DNA of 64,000 nucleotides, taken from contig JAFKKV010000009.1 of the NCBI GenBank assembly GCA_017304475.1, forward strand, positions 434,001-498,000, in the 5' to 3' direction. The notes beneath the pieces were generated by a model. The model searched no databases and had not been told where the DNA came from. It worked only from the letters and a program-made list of their open reading frames with translations. The DNA comes from Hyphomicrobiales bacterium. Its GTDB lineage: Bacteria > Pseudomonadota > Alphaproteobacteria > Rhizobiales > Phreatobacteraceae. Positions 9,615 to 17,240 of this stretch are shown here, one piece after another. Both the position numbers and the translations under genes were made by a program. Position 1 is the stretch's first letter, and each line of letters opens with the position of its first letter.

Positions 9615-9834
9615 GGCGTGGCCTTTCCTGCGTCGTTTGCATGGATCTCGAAAATGTCTGGTCTGTCAGCGGCTTGTGCAAAAGTCCGCGGTCCTGCAAG
9701 CGCGTAAGGGTCTGTTCGGAAAGACCTCTTTTCTTTGGCGCCGACCTCTCCCTCGCCGGTTACGGCATTCACGCAAATCGCGGGACGCCAGCGAGCGCAG
9801 CCGACACGGGCCGTCCGGTCGTCGACATTCTCGA

Positions 9835-9874
9835 CGTCACCCCCGGCGAGCGAAGCGAGGGAAGGGGGTCCAGG
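9835..9874 (+). repeat. 40-base inverted repeat, left arm
   Basis: Exact inverted match to 9947-9986 over 40 bases. The arm starts cgtcacccccggcgagcgaa and ends with gtccagg. It contains a smaller palindrome, gcgagcgaagcgag. Confidence 0.88.
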
Positions 9875-9946
9875 GGTCGCTTCATCGGCGCCCGCGGCGC
9901 ATGCGGTCGGGTGATTTCGCTGTGTTGCGGCCAAAGCCCTGCAACT

Positions 9947-9986
9947 CCTGGACCCCCTTCCCTCGCTTCGCTCGCCGGGGGTGACG
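9947..9986 (-). repeat. 40-base inverted repeat, right arm
   Basis: Exact reverse complement of 9835-9874, 72 bases away. In RNA from either strand it would form a very stable hairpin in the middle of the gcl-hyi-glxR transcript. Confidence 0.88.
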
Positions 9987-10128
9987 TATGGCGTTCGTGC
10001 GGCGGACTGTGTGATCCTGTTCGCCGCTACCGGGAAGAGGTGAAGACGGCAGCTCCGGCGCGAGCCTCGAACGCGGCAAGGCCCACCCGTCTTTGCCGGC
10101 CGCCGTAAGATGCTCGCGCACGCCATGC

Positions 10129-10923
10129 TCACACCGGCTCCGCCGCGAGCGCCTCGCGCGGCAGCCAGGACAAGCCGGCCCTTGTGTCGCGCGCCGGCTT
10201 GTATTCGCAGCCGATCCAGCCGCCGTAACCGATGGCGTCGAGATGGCGGTACAGGAAGGGGAAGTTGATCTCGCCGGTGCCGGGCTCGTGGCGCCCGGGA
10301 TTGTCGGCGAGCTGGATATGGCCGATCCGGTCGAGATGGGTCTCGATGGTCCGCGCCAGGTCCCCCTCCATGATCTGCATGTGATAGATGTCATATTGAA
10401 GGACGAGGTTCGGCGAACCGACATCGTCGATCAGGCGCAGCGCCTGTCCGGTCCGGTTCAGGAAGAAGCCGGGGATATCGCGGGTGTTGATCGGCTCGAT
10501 GAGCAGCGTGATGCCCGCCTGCTCGAGCTCGTCGGCGGCGAAACGCAGATTGCCCACCAGGGTCTCGTGCAGCCGCGCCGGGTCGGCGCCGTCGGGCGCG
10601 ACGCCGACCAGGCAGTTGACGCGGCTGCAGCCGAGCGCGATGGCGTAATCGATCGCCCGGTAGACGCCGCTGCGAAATTCGCCGACCCGGTCCGGCAGGA
10701 TGGCGATGCCGCGCTCGCCGGCATCCCAATGGCCGGCCGGCAGATTGTGCAGGACCTGGGTCAGGTTCCAGCGCTTCAGGCGGGCGGCGAGCTCGCCTTT
10801 GTCGAAATCATAAGGGAACAGATATTCGACGCCGGTGAAGCCGGCTTCGGCCGCGGCCTCGAACCGGTCGAGAAATCCCTGTTCGTTGAACAGCATGGTC
10901 AGATTGGCGGCAAAACGCGGCAT
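10129..10923 (-). CDS. hyi: Hydroxypyruvate isomerase
   Basis: Interconverts hydroxypyruvate and tartronate semialdehyde. It is a TIM-barrel protein of the xylose isomerase-like group: MPRFAANLTMLFNEQGFLDRF start, VEYLFPYD, the metal-binding Glu in LLIEPINTRDIPGFF, QYDIYHMQIMEGD, and GHIQLADNPGRHEPGTGEINF. At 264 residues the length is normal. The start has an aggggacagg site. It directly follows gcl (66 bases), the usual bacterial arrangement. Confidence 0.93.
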   Translation of the reverse strand: MPRFAANLTMLFNEQGFLDRFEAAAEAGFTGVEYLFPYDFDKGELAARLKRWNLTQVLHNLPAGHWDAGERGIAILPDRVGEFRSGVYRAIDYAIALGCSRVNCLVGVAPDGADPARLHETLVGNLRFAADELEQAGITLLIEPINTRDIPGFFLNRTGQALRLIDDVGSPNLVLQYDIYHMQIMEGDLARTIETHLDRIGHIQLADNPGRHEPGTGEINFPFLYRHLDAIGYGGWIGCEYKPARDTRAGLSWLPREALAAEPV

Positions 10924-10989
10924 GGTCCTGTCCCCTTGTGCTGGAAGGCGCGGTCGGGCGCGGCGGCAAGGGCCGCGTCCCTGTCGATG

Positions 10990-12762
10990 TCATTCCGCCG
11001 GCTGCAGCGCGGGCTTGGGCAAGGGCAGGTCGAGCACCTCCTCGAACTCGACGACATTGTCGATCTCGGTGCCCATGGCGATATTGGTCACCCGTTCCAG
11101 GATGAATTCCATCACCACGGGCACCTGGTATTCGCCCAGCCAGGCCTTGGCCTGGGCGAAAGCCGCCTTGAACTCGTTCGGGCTGCGCACCCGGATCGCC
11201 TTGCAGCCGAGCCCTTCGGCCACCGCCACATGGTCGACGCCGTAGCCGGCGAGATCCGGGGCGTTGATATTGTCGAAGGCGAGCTGGACCTGGAAATCCA
11301 TGTCGAAGCCGCGCTGGGCCTGGCGGATCAGGCCGAGATAGGAATTGTTCACGACCACGTGGATGTAGGGCAGCTTGAATTGGGCGCCGACCGCCAGCTC
11401 CTCGATCAGGAACTGGAAATCATAGTCGCCCGAGAGCGCGACGATCTCGCGATCGGGATCGGCGGCGCGCACGCCGAGCGCCGCCGGCAGCGTCCAGCCG
11501 AGCGGGCCGGCCTGGCCGCAATTGATCCAGTGGCGCGGGTTGTGGACATTGAGGAACTGGGCGCCGGCGATCTGCGACAGGCCGATGGTCGAGACGTAGC
11601 AGACGTCGCGGCCGAAAGCCTCGTTCATCTCCTCGTAGACCCGCTGGGGCTTCAGCGGCACGTTGTCGAAATGGCTCTTGCGCAGCATGGACCGGCGCCG
11701 GTCCATGCAGTCGCGCGACCAGGCGTTGCGGTTTTTCAGCTGCCCCCTGCCGCCGCGTTCGCGGGCTGCCGCGACGAACAGTTCCAGCGCCGCCTTGGCA
11801 TCGGAGACGATGCCGAAATCGGGATTGAAGACCCGGCCGATCTGGGTCGGCTCGATATCGACATGCACGAAGGTGCGGCCCTTGGTGTAGGTCTCGATCG
11901 AACCGGTATGGCGATTGGCCCAACGATTGCCGATGCCGAGCACGAAATCGGCGGCGAGCATGGTGGCATTGCCGTAGCGGTGGCTGGTCTGCAGGCCGAC
12001 CATGCCGGCCATCAGCGGATGGTCGTCGGGAATGCTGCCCCAGCCCATCAGGGTCGGGACGACGGGAACACCGGTCAGCTCGGCGAATTCGACCAGGAGA
12101 TCGGAGGCATCGGCATTGATGATGCCGCCGCCGGCGACGATCAGCGGCCGCTCGGCCGCGTCCAGCATGGCCATGGCCTTTTCGATCTGCCGGCGTGATG
12201 CCGTGGGCTTGTAGACGGGCAAGGGTTCGTAGGTGTCGTCGTCGAATTCGATTTCGGCGAGCTGGACGTCGAGCGGCAGGTCGATCAGCACCGGGCCCGG
12301 GCGGCCGGAGCGCATCACGTGGAAGGCCTGCTGGAACACCCGGGGCACCAAAGCCGGCTCGCGCACGGTGACCGCCCATTTGGTCACCGGCTTGGCGATG
12401 GCCTCGATATCGACCGCCTGGAAGTCTTCCTTGTAGAGCCTGGCCCGCGGCGCCTGGCCGGTGATGCACAGGATCGGGATGGAATCGGCGATGGCCGAAT
12501 AGAGACCCGTGATCATGTCGGTGCCGGCCGGCCCCGACGTGCCGATGCAGACGCCGATATTGCCGGCCTTGGCGCGGGTATAGCCCTCGGCCATGTGGGA
12601 CGCGCCTTCGACATGGCGCGCCAGGATGTGGTGGATCGACTGGCGGCTCTTCAGCGCGGCGTAAAGCGGGTTGATCGCCGCTCCCGGCACACCGAAGGCC
12701 TGGGTGATGCCCTCCCGCTCCAGAACACGGACTGCGGCCTCGATGGCCCTCATTTTCGGCAT
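10990..12762 (-). CDS. gcl: Glyoxylate carboligase
   Basis: Thiamine-diphosphate enzyme that joins two glyoxylates to tartronate semialdehyde with loss of CO2. The sequence closely follows E. coli Gcl throughout, for example [43 protein letters not shown] and the diphosphate site around [14 protein letters not shown]. The Val in RHVEGA replaces the catalytic Glu of other ThDP enzymes, a hallmark of Gcl. I chose the ATG at 12762 because it has a gggaga site and matches the family start; the frame is open to 12810. It is first in the minus-strand run and divergent from an IclR gene. A candidate operator lies at 12793-12802. Confidence 0.96.
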   Translation of the reverse strand: MPKMRAIEAAVRVLEREGITQAFGVPGAAINPLYAALKSRQSIHHILARHVEGASHMAEGYTRAKAGNIGVCIGTSGPAGTDMITGLYSAIADSIPILCITGQAPRARLYKEDFQAVDIEAIAKPVTKWAVTVREPALVPRVFQQAFHVMRSGRPGPVLIDLPLDVQLAEIEFDDDTYEPLPVYKPTASRRQIEKAMAMLDAAERPLIVAGGGIINADASDLLVEFAELTGVPVVPTLMGWGSIPDDHPLMAGMVGLQTSHRYGNATMLAADFVLGIGNRWANRHTGSIETYTKGRTFVHVDIEPTQIGRVFNPDFGIVSDAKAALELFVAAARERGGRGQLKNRNAWSRDCMDRRRSMLRKSHFDNVPLKPQRVYEEMNEAFGRDVCYVSTIGLSQIAGAQFLNVHNPRHWINCGQAGPLGWTLPAALGVRAADPDREIVALSGDYDFQFLIEELAVGAQFKLPYIHVVVNNSYLGLIRQAQRGFDMDFQVQLAFDNINAPDLAGYGVDHVAVAEGLGCKAIRVRSPNEFKAAFAQAKAWLGEYQVPVVMEFILERVTNIAMGTEIDNVVEFEEVLDLPLPKPALQPAE

Positions 12763-12792
12763 GGCGCAGTCTCCCGACGAGATGCTGATGAT

Positions 12793-12802
12793 TGGCATAC
12801 CA
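12793..12802. promoter_or_regulatory. Candidate operator TGGCATACCA before gcl
   Basis: TGG-CATA-CCA palindrome about 31 bases upstream of the gcl start. It is similar to TGGTACACCA in front of the GntR gene (4237-4246) and to the spaced site at 15949-15965. Assignment to the GntR regulator is inferred. Confidence 0.45.
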
Positions 12803-12918
12803 GATCCCACGTGTCGGGTTTGGTCAATTTATTCCAGAAAGTTTTTTCGGCTACTCATGGAAATACAAAAGTGACGTATTTTCAGGCTATTAGATTTCTT
12901 TCAAAATCATCGATGGCT

Positions 12919-12935
12919 ATATTTTAAAAAAATAT
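12919..12935. promoter_or_regulatory. AT-rich palindrome in the gcl/iclR divergent promoter region
   Basis: atatttt-aaa-aaaatat, a perfect 7-base inverted repeat. The surrounding region 12811-13006 is strikingly AT-rich compared with its neighbours. It is a plausible binding site for the IclR protein encoded next to it, or part of a promoter. Confidence 0.4.
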
Positions 12936-13006
12936 TTCAGTTTTAATTCGCAGGTTCGCCGATCCTGTGCTTTGCTGCCTTCGTCGATGGTGGTGGGAGC
13001 AAGGCG

Positions 13007-13843
13007 ATGACCACAGGTGAACCGCGCAAGGGCCGTGGCCGCCCGCGCTCGCTCAAGGCGGCCCTGGCGGGCGGATCGGTCCAGGCGCTCGACCGCGGCC
13101 TGACGCTGCTTGCCCTGCTCGCCGAGGAGGACGGGCTGACGCTGACCGAGCTCAGCCGGCGCTCCGGGGTGTCCGGCTCGACCGTGCACCGGGTTCTCCT
13201 GACGCTGGAGAGCCGCGGTTTCGTGCTGCACGACATGGAACGCGGCCATTGGCTCGTCGGCGTCGAGGCGTTCAAGATCGGGTCGGCTTTCCTGCGCAAC
13301 CGGCGCATCGCCAGCATGGGACGCACCACCATGCGGGCGCTGATGGAAGCCACCGGCGAGACGGTCAATCTGGGCATCGAGGACAATGGCGAGGTGGTGT
13401 TCATCTCGCAGGTGGAGAGCCACGATACGCTGCGTGCCTTTTTCCGCGCCGGCAGTCGCGGCGCCATGCATTCGTCCGGCGTCGGCAAGGCCCTGCTCGC
13501 CGAATTTCCCGAACACCGGGTGCGCCAGATCTGCGGCGCGCGGCGGCTGACCCGTTTCACCGAGCAGACCCGCACCGATCTCGGGCAATTGCTGCGTGAA
13601 CTGGAGGAGGGGCGGCGGCGCGGCTGGGCGCTCGACGACGAGGAGCGCACCGTCGGCATGCGCTGCGTCGCGGCGCCGATCTTCAACGAGCATGGCGAGG
13701 TGATCGCCGGCGTCTCCATATCGGGGCCGGCGGTGCGGGTGACCTTGCACAAGCTGGACGAATTCGGGCCGCTGGTGCGCCGCGCCGCCGACGAGATCAC
13801 GCTGTCCATCGGCGGGCGGCTTCCAGGACCGGAGCGGCATTAG
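13007..13843 (+). CDS. IclR-family transcriptional regulator
   Basis: Regulator with an N-terminal winged helix (about residues 25-85: VQALDRGLTLLALLAEEDGLTLTELSRRSGVSGSTVHRVLLTLESRGFV) and a C-terminal IclR effector domain (about 95-270). The N-terminal KGRGRPRS patch is basic. IclR proteins such as AllR control glyoxylate genes in other bacteria, and this one is divergent from gcl. It is also convergent with the second CoA ligase pair, overlapping its last gene by 4 bases. It is likely the local regulator of glyoxylate use. The ligand is probably glyoxylate or a related acid, by inference. Confidence 0.9.
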   Translation: MTTGEPRKGRGRPRSLKAALAGGSVQALDRGLTLLALLAEEDGLTLTELSRRSGVSGSTVHRVLLTLESRGFVLHDMERGHWLVGVEAFKIGSAFLRNRRIASMGRTTMRALMEATGETVNLGIEDNGEVVFISQVESHDTLRAFFRAGSRGAMHSSGVGKALLAEFPEHRVRQICGARRLTRFTEQTRTDLGQLLRELEEGRRRGWALDDEERTVGMRCVAAPIFNEHGEVIAGVSISGPAVRVTLHKLDEFGPLVRRAADEITLSIGGRLPGPERH

Positions 13844-14721
13844 GAGCGTTCGGCAAGGGCCTGCCGGATGGTTTCGCCGACCAGATGGGCGCTGGCGGCG
13901 ATCCTGACGCCAGCCGCCTCCAGGGCCTTGATCTTGGCCGCGGCGTCGCCGGCGCCGCGCAAGGTGAGGGTGCCGGCATGGCCCATGCGGCGCGCCGGCG
14001 GGGCCTCGCGGCCGACGATCAGCGCGACGATCGGCTTTTCCGGCCGGGCGCCGGCAATATAGTCGGCGACCTCCTCCTCCTCGGTGCCGCCGATCTCGCC
14101 GATCAGCACGACGCCTTCGGTTGCCGGATCGTCCAGCAGCAGTTCCAGGCATTCGCGCATGCCGATGCCGTGGATCGGATCGCCGCCGACGCCGATGGTC
14201 GTCGACTGGCCGAGCCCGGCCGCGGTGATCTGGGCGACGACCTCGCTGGTCAGGGAAGCCGATCGCGAGACGATGCCGACGCTTCCCGGTCGCTCGCTGC
14301 CGGTGGCCATGACGCCGAGCTTGCCGATGCCGGGAACCAGGATGCCTTGCGAATTGGCGCCGACCAGGATGGTGCGGCTGCCCTTCAGCGCGTCGCGCAC
14401 CCTGACCATGTCGAGCACGGGAACCCGCTCGGTGACGGCGACCATCAGCGGCATTTCGGCCTCGATCGCCTCTATCATAGCGGCGGCGGCATTGGCCGGC
14501 GGCACGAACAGGATGCCGGCATTGGCGCCGGTCTCGCGGCGGGCCTCGGCCACCCGGTCGAAGACCGGCAGGTTGAGATGCGAGCGGCCGCCCTTGCCCG
14601 GCGTCACGCCGCCGACGACCTTGGTGCCATATTCCATCATGCGGGCGGCGTGGTGGGTGCCGGCCCAGCCGGTCATGCCCTGGCAGACGACGCGGGTTTC
14701 GCGATCCAGAAAAACGGCCAT
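13840..14721 (-). CDS. Divergent succinyl-CoA synthetase alpha-like subunit
   Basis: SucD-like protein of 293 residues with CoA-binding start (FLDRETRVVCQGMTGWAGTHH) and a retained phosphohistidine motif RMGHAGTLT (His at about 248). Compared with the first alpha subunit in this window, the CoA-side loop GPNCPGI is changed to GANSQGI. The glycine/lysine-rich segment after the active His is also lost. It starts 3 bases after the beta-like gene. It is probably a CoA ligase for an acid other than succinate, perhaps linked to glyoxylate metabolism. It is convergent with the IclR gene. Confidence 0.85.
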   Translation of the reverse strand: MAVFLDRETRVVCQGMTGWAGTHHAARMMEYGTKVVGGVTPGKGGRSHLNLPVFDRVAEARRETGANAGILFVPPANAAAAMIEAIEAEMPLMVAVTERVPVLDMVRVRDALKGSRTILVGANSQGILVPGIGKLGVMATGSERPGSVGIVSRSASLTSEVVAQITAAGLGQSTTIGVGGDPIHGIGMRECLELLLDDPATEGVVLIGEIGGTEEEEVADYIAGARPEKPIVALIVGREAPPARRMGHAGTLTLRGAGDAAAKIKALEAAGVRIAASAHLVGETIRQALAERS

Positions 14722-14724
14722 GGT

Positions 14725-15897
14725 TCAGGCTCCCTTGGCGGCGAGCGAGACCGCCTTGGTCGCGGCGGTCCACATGTCGGGACAATCGACGATCGCGCAG
14801 CCGAAATTCTTCAGGCGCGAGCGGGCGAAATCGGCATTGTTGCCGGCGAGCCGCACCACCAGCGGCAGCGACCGGCCGGTGCGCCGGATGGCGATGCCGA
14901 GCCCGTCGGCAATGGTGTCGCAGGGCTGCATGCCGCCGCCATGGACATTGATCAGGATCGCCTTGGTGGTGGGATTGTCGAGCAGCAGCCGGAAGCCGTG
15001 GGCAATGTCCAGGCTGGTCGCGGTGGTCCGGATATCCATGAAATTGGCCGGCCTGCCCTTGGCGGCCACCACCATGTCGAGGGTGGCAAGCCCCAGCCCG
15101 GCGCCGTTCGCCACCATGCCGATATCGCCGTCGAGCTGGACATAATTGAGCTGGTGGCGCTGGGCCTGGAGTTCGACGGCGCCGGCCTCGTCCCCGTCGC
15201 GCAACGCCGCCAGATCGGCGTGGCGGAACAAGGCGTTGTCGTCGAGCACCAGCTTGACGTCGAGGGCGACGAGCGTCCCCGTCTCGGTAACCGCCAGCGG
15301 ATTGATCTCGATGAGGCTGGCGTCGAATGCCAGGAAGGCCCGCCTCAGGCCGTCGATCAGCGCGCAGGCCTGCGCCTGCAGCGCGCCGTCCAGCCCGAGC
15401 GACGCGGCGAAGGCGGCCACCGCCTCGGCACGCGCCTCATGGCCGGCGCCGAGCCTGAGCTGGTTCAGCTTCAGATCGCCGCTTGCCGCCCGCTCCTCGA
15501 TATCCCGGCCACCCCTGGCGCTGCCGATCAGCATCAGTTCGCCGGACGAGGAATCGATCAGCAGCGCCAGGTGCAGTTCGCGCGTGGCGACGACCGCGGT
15601 CTCGACCAGCACGCGCCCGACCCGCTCACCGGCGGGGCCCGTCTGCGCCGTCACCAGCTGCTGGCGGAGCAGCCGGCTCGCCGCGATCTCGGCCGCCTCG
15701 GCATTGTCGGCCTGATGGATGCCGCCGGCCCGTTGCCGGCCGCCGGCATGGATCTGCGCCTTCACCATGACCCGTTGGCCGCCGAGCCGGCGGGCAATGT
15801 CGCCGGCCTCGCGCGGCGTGATGGCGACTGCGCCGTCCGGTGCCGCCAGGCCATAGGGTGCCAGCAGCTGTTTCGCCTGGAACTCGTGGATCTTCAT
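14725..15897 (-). CDS. Divergent succinyl-CoA synthetase beta-like subunit
   Basis: SucC-like ATP-grasp protein, 390 residues, with HEFQAKQLL start, QIHAGGR and LIEINPLAVTE motifs. Two normally conserved C-terminal motifs are altered: NFLDVGGGA reads NFMDIRTTA (about 284-292) and VNIFGGI reads INVHGGG. These contact the phosphohistidine and substrate in classic enzymes, so the substrate or even the activity may differ. The gene has a strong gggagg site and leads a two-gene minus-strand operon with its alpha-like partner. Confidence 0.83.
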   Translation of the reverse strand: MKIHEFQAKQLLAPYGLAAPDGAVAITPREAGDIARRLGGQRVMVKAQIHAGGRQRAGGIHQADNAEAAEIAASRLLRQQLVTAQTGPAGERVGRVLVETAVVATRELHLALLIDSSSGELMLIGSARGGRDIEERAASGDLKLNQLRLGAGHEARAEAVAAFAASLGLDGALQAQACALIDGLRRAFLAFDASLIEINPLAVTETGTLVALDVKLVLDDNALFRHADLAALRDGDEAGAVELQAQRHQLNYVQLDGDIGMVANGAGLGLATLDMVVAAKGRPANFMDIRTTATSLDIAHGFRLLLDNPTTKAILINVHGGGMQPCDTIADGLGIAIRRTGRSLPLVVRLAGNNADFARSRLKNFGCAIVDCPDMWTAATKAVSLAAKGA

Positions 15898-15948
15898 CGT
15901 TCGATCCTCCCCTTGCCTGACGAGGGTGCCTCGCCGGCTTTTTGTTAT

Positions 15949-15965
15949 TGGTATACGTTATGCCA
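15949..15965. promoter_or_regulatory. Candidate operator TGGTAT-N5-ATGCCA before the second CoA ligase pair
   Basis: tggtatacgttatgcca is an imperfect inverted repeat about 52 bases upstream of the beta-like start codon. Its half-sites match the candidate operators before gcl and the GntR gene. Confidence 0.4.
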
Positions 15966-16095
15966 GATGCATTGAACGCGCAATCGGCTTCATCGCCCGG
16001 GCGAAGCGCCGCCGGCCGGCGACCAGCCTCTTGAACTCCGGCCGCCGCTCCGTCAGGAAGATGGCCCGACAGATCCGGTGGCGGAGTTTTCCCTC

Positions 16096-16659
16096 ATGGC
16101 CGCGTTCATTGCCCTGCTCCGCGCCATCAATGTCAGCGGTACCGGCAAGCTGCCGATGAAAGAGCTGAAGGCCGCTTGCGAGGCCGCCGGGCTGACGCGG
16201 GTCTCGACCTATATCGCCAGCGGCAATATCGTCTTCGACAGCGACAAATCAGTGGCGGAGGTGAAGGCCCTGGTCGCCGGCGTGCTGCGTGACCGGTTCG
16301 GCCTGACCAAGAACCATACGCTGATCCGCACGCCGGCCGAGCTCGCCCTGGTCATCGCGGCCAATCCGTTCAAGGATGCCGCGACCGCGCGTCCCAATCT
16401 CATGCTGGTCAGCTTTCTCGACGGCTTGCCGCCCGCGGGCACGGCCGAGGCGCTCGCCGCCCATCCGGGGCCCGAGCGACTGCATCTCGACGGCGCCCAT
16501 CTCTATATCGACTATCGCGACGGCGTCGGGACCTCGAAACTGACGCCCGCCTTCTTCGACAAGACGCTGAAAGTGCCGGCGACCGCGCGCAACTGGAACA
16601 CCAGCAACACATTGCTGAAGATGGCGCGGGCGCTCGAACCGTCAGACGACAGCCAATGA
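16096..16659 (+). CDS. DUF1697 family protein, copy 1
   Basis: Protein of about 187 residues matching the DUF1697 family: FIALLRAINVSGTGKLPM start, YIASGNIVFDS, and the C-terminal TARNWNTSNTLLKMA. The family's function is not established. The ATG at 16096 fits the usual start; a GTG at 16078 would add six residues. It is followed by a second DUF1697 gene whose start overlaps its stop by 4 bases, so the two are co-translated. Confidence 0.85.
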   Translation: MAAFIALLRAINVSGTGKLPMKELKAACEAAGLTRVSTYIASGNIVFDSDKSVAEVKALVAGVLRDRFGLTKNHTLIRTPAELALVIAANPFKDAATARPNLMLVSFLDGLPPAGTAEALAAHPGPERLHLDGAHLYIDYRDGVGTSKLTPAFFDKTLKVPATARNWNTSNTLLKMARALEPSDDSQ

Positions 16660-17198
16660 CGGTGTGGATCGGCCTCATTCGCGCCATCGGCCCGGCGACC
16701 CATGCGAAGATGTCGATGCAGGACCTGCGCGAAGGCTGCCGGGCGGCGGGTCTCGACAAGGTCGCGACCTATATCCAGACCGGCAATCTCCTGATCGACA
16801 GCCGCAAATCGGCCGCGACGGTCCAGGCGACCGTCCAACGCGTGCTGGCAAGCTTCGGCCTGACCAATCTGGTGGTGATCCGGCGGGCCGATGCGCTCGA
16901 AGCCGTGATCGCCGCCGATCCTTTTCCCGAGGCGGCCCAGGTCAGGCCGAGCGAAATGTGCGTGTGTTTCCTGGCCGCCAGGCCGGGCAGTGAAGGTCTG
17001 GCCAGGCTCGGCGACTATCACGGCCCGGAGCGCCTCGCCTTTGTCGGCGAGGACCTCTGTGTCGACTATCCCGATGGCGTCACCGGCTCGAAGCTGATGC
17101 CGGGCGCGATCGAACGGCGCCTCGGGGTTGCGGCCACCGCGCGCAACTGGAACACCGTGCGGAAGCTCCTGGCGCTGGCGCAGGCGTACAAGGCCTGA
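16656..17198 (+). CDS. DUF1697 family protein, copy 2
   Basis: A second, divergent DUF1697 protein of 180 residues: WIGLIRAIGPATHAKMSM start, YIQTGNLLIDS, and TARNWNTVRKLLALA near the end. It overlaps copy 1 by 4 bases (ATGA). The two copies keep the same domain layout but differ widely in sequence, so this is an old duplication. A role as a heteromer is possible but unproven. Confidence 0.85.
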   Translation: MTVWIGLIRAIGPATHAKMSMQDLREGCRAAGLDKVATYIQTGNLLIDSRKSAATVQATVQRVLASFGLTNLVVIRRADALEAVIAADPFPEAAQVRPSEMCVCFLAARPGSEGLARLGDYHGPERLAFVGEDLCVDYPDGVTGSKLMPGAIERRLGVAATARNWNTVRKLLALAQAYKA

Positions 17199-17240
17199 AC
17201 CCGGGCCGGCGCGCCTAGACCGGCTCATATTGGACCGCTG

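Larger units (their letters stand above)
9615..10128. other. Intergenic insert inside the glyoxylate gene run
   Basis: This 514-base gap between hyi and glxR holds a perfect 40-base inverted repeat (9835-9874 and 9947-9986) around a 72-base centre. No credible gene is seen. It may act as a terminator, attenuator or mRNA-stability element, or it may be a remnant of a small palindromic mobile element. Confidence 0.65.

Noticed and set aside
7794..9707. 637-codon plus-strand open frame
   Set aside because: It is antisense to the ketopantoate-reductase-like gene and glxR, both of which have clear family motifs. Long antisense frames are expected in GC-rich genes.
9835..9986. CRISPR-like repeat
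   Set aside because: There are only two arms, inverted rather than direct, and no spacer series or cas gene.
10093..12198. 701-codon plus-strand open frame
   Set aside because: It is antisense to hyi and gcl, with no recognisable domain of its own.
13885..15975. 696-codon plus-strand open frame
   Set aside because: It is antisense to the SucCD-like pair and its composition mirrors it.
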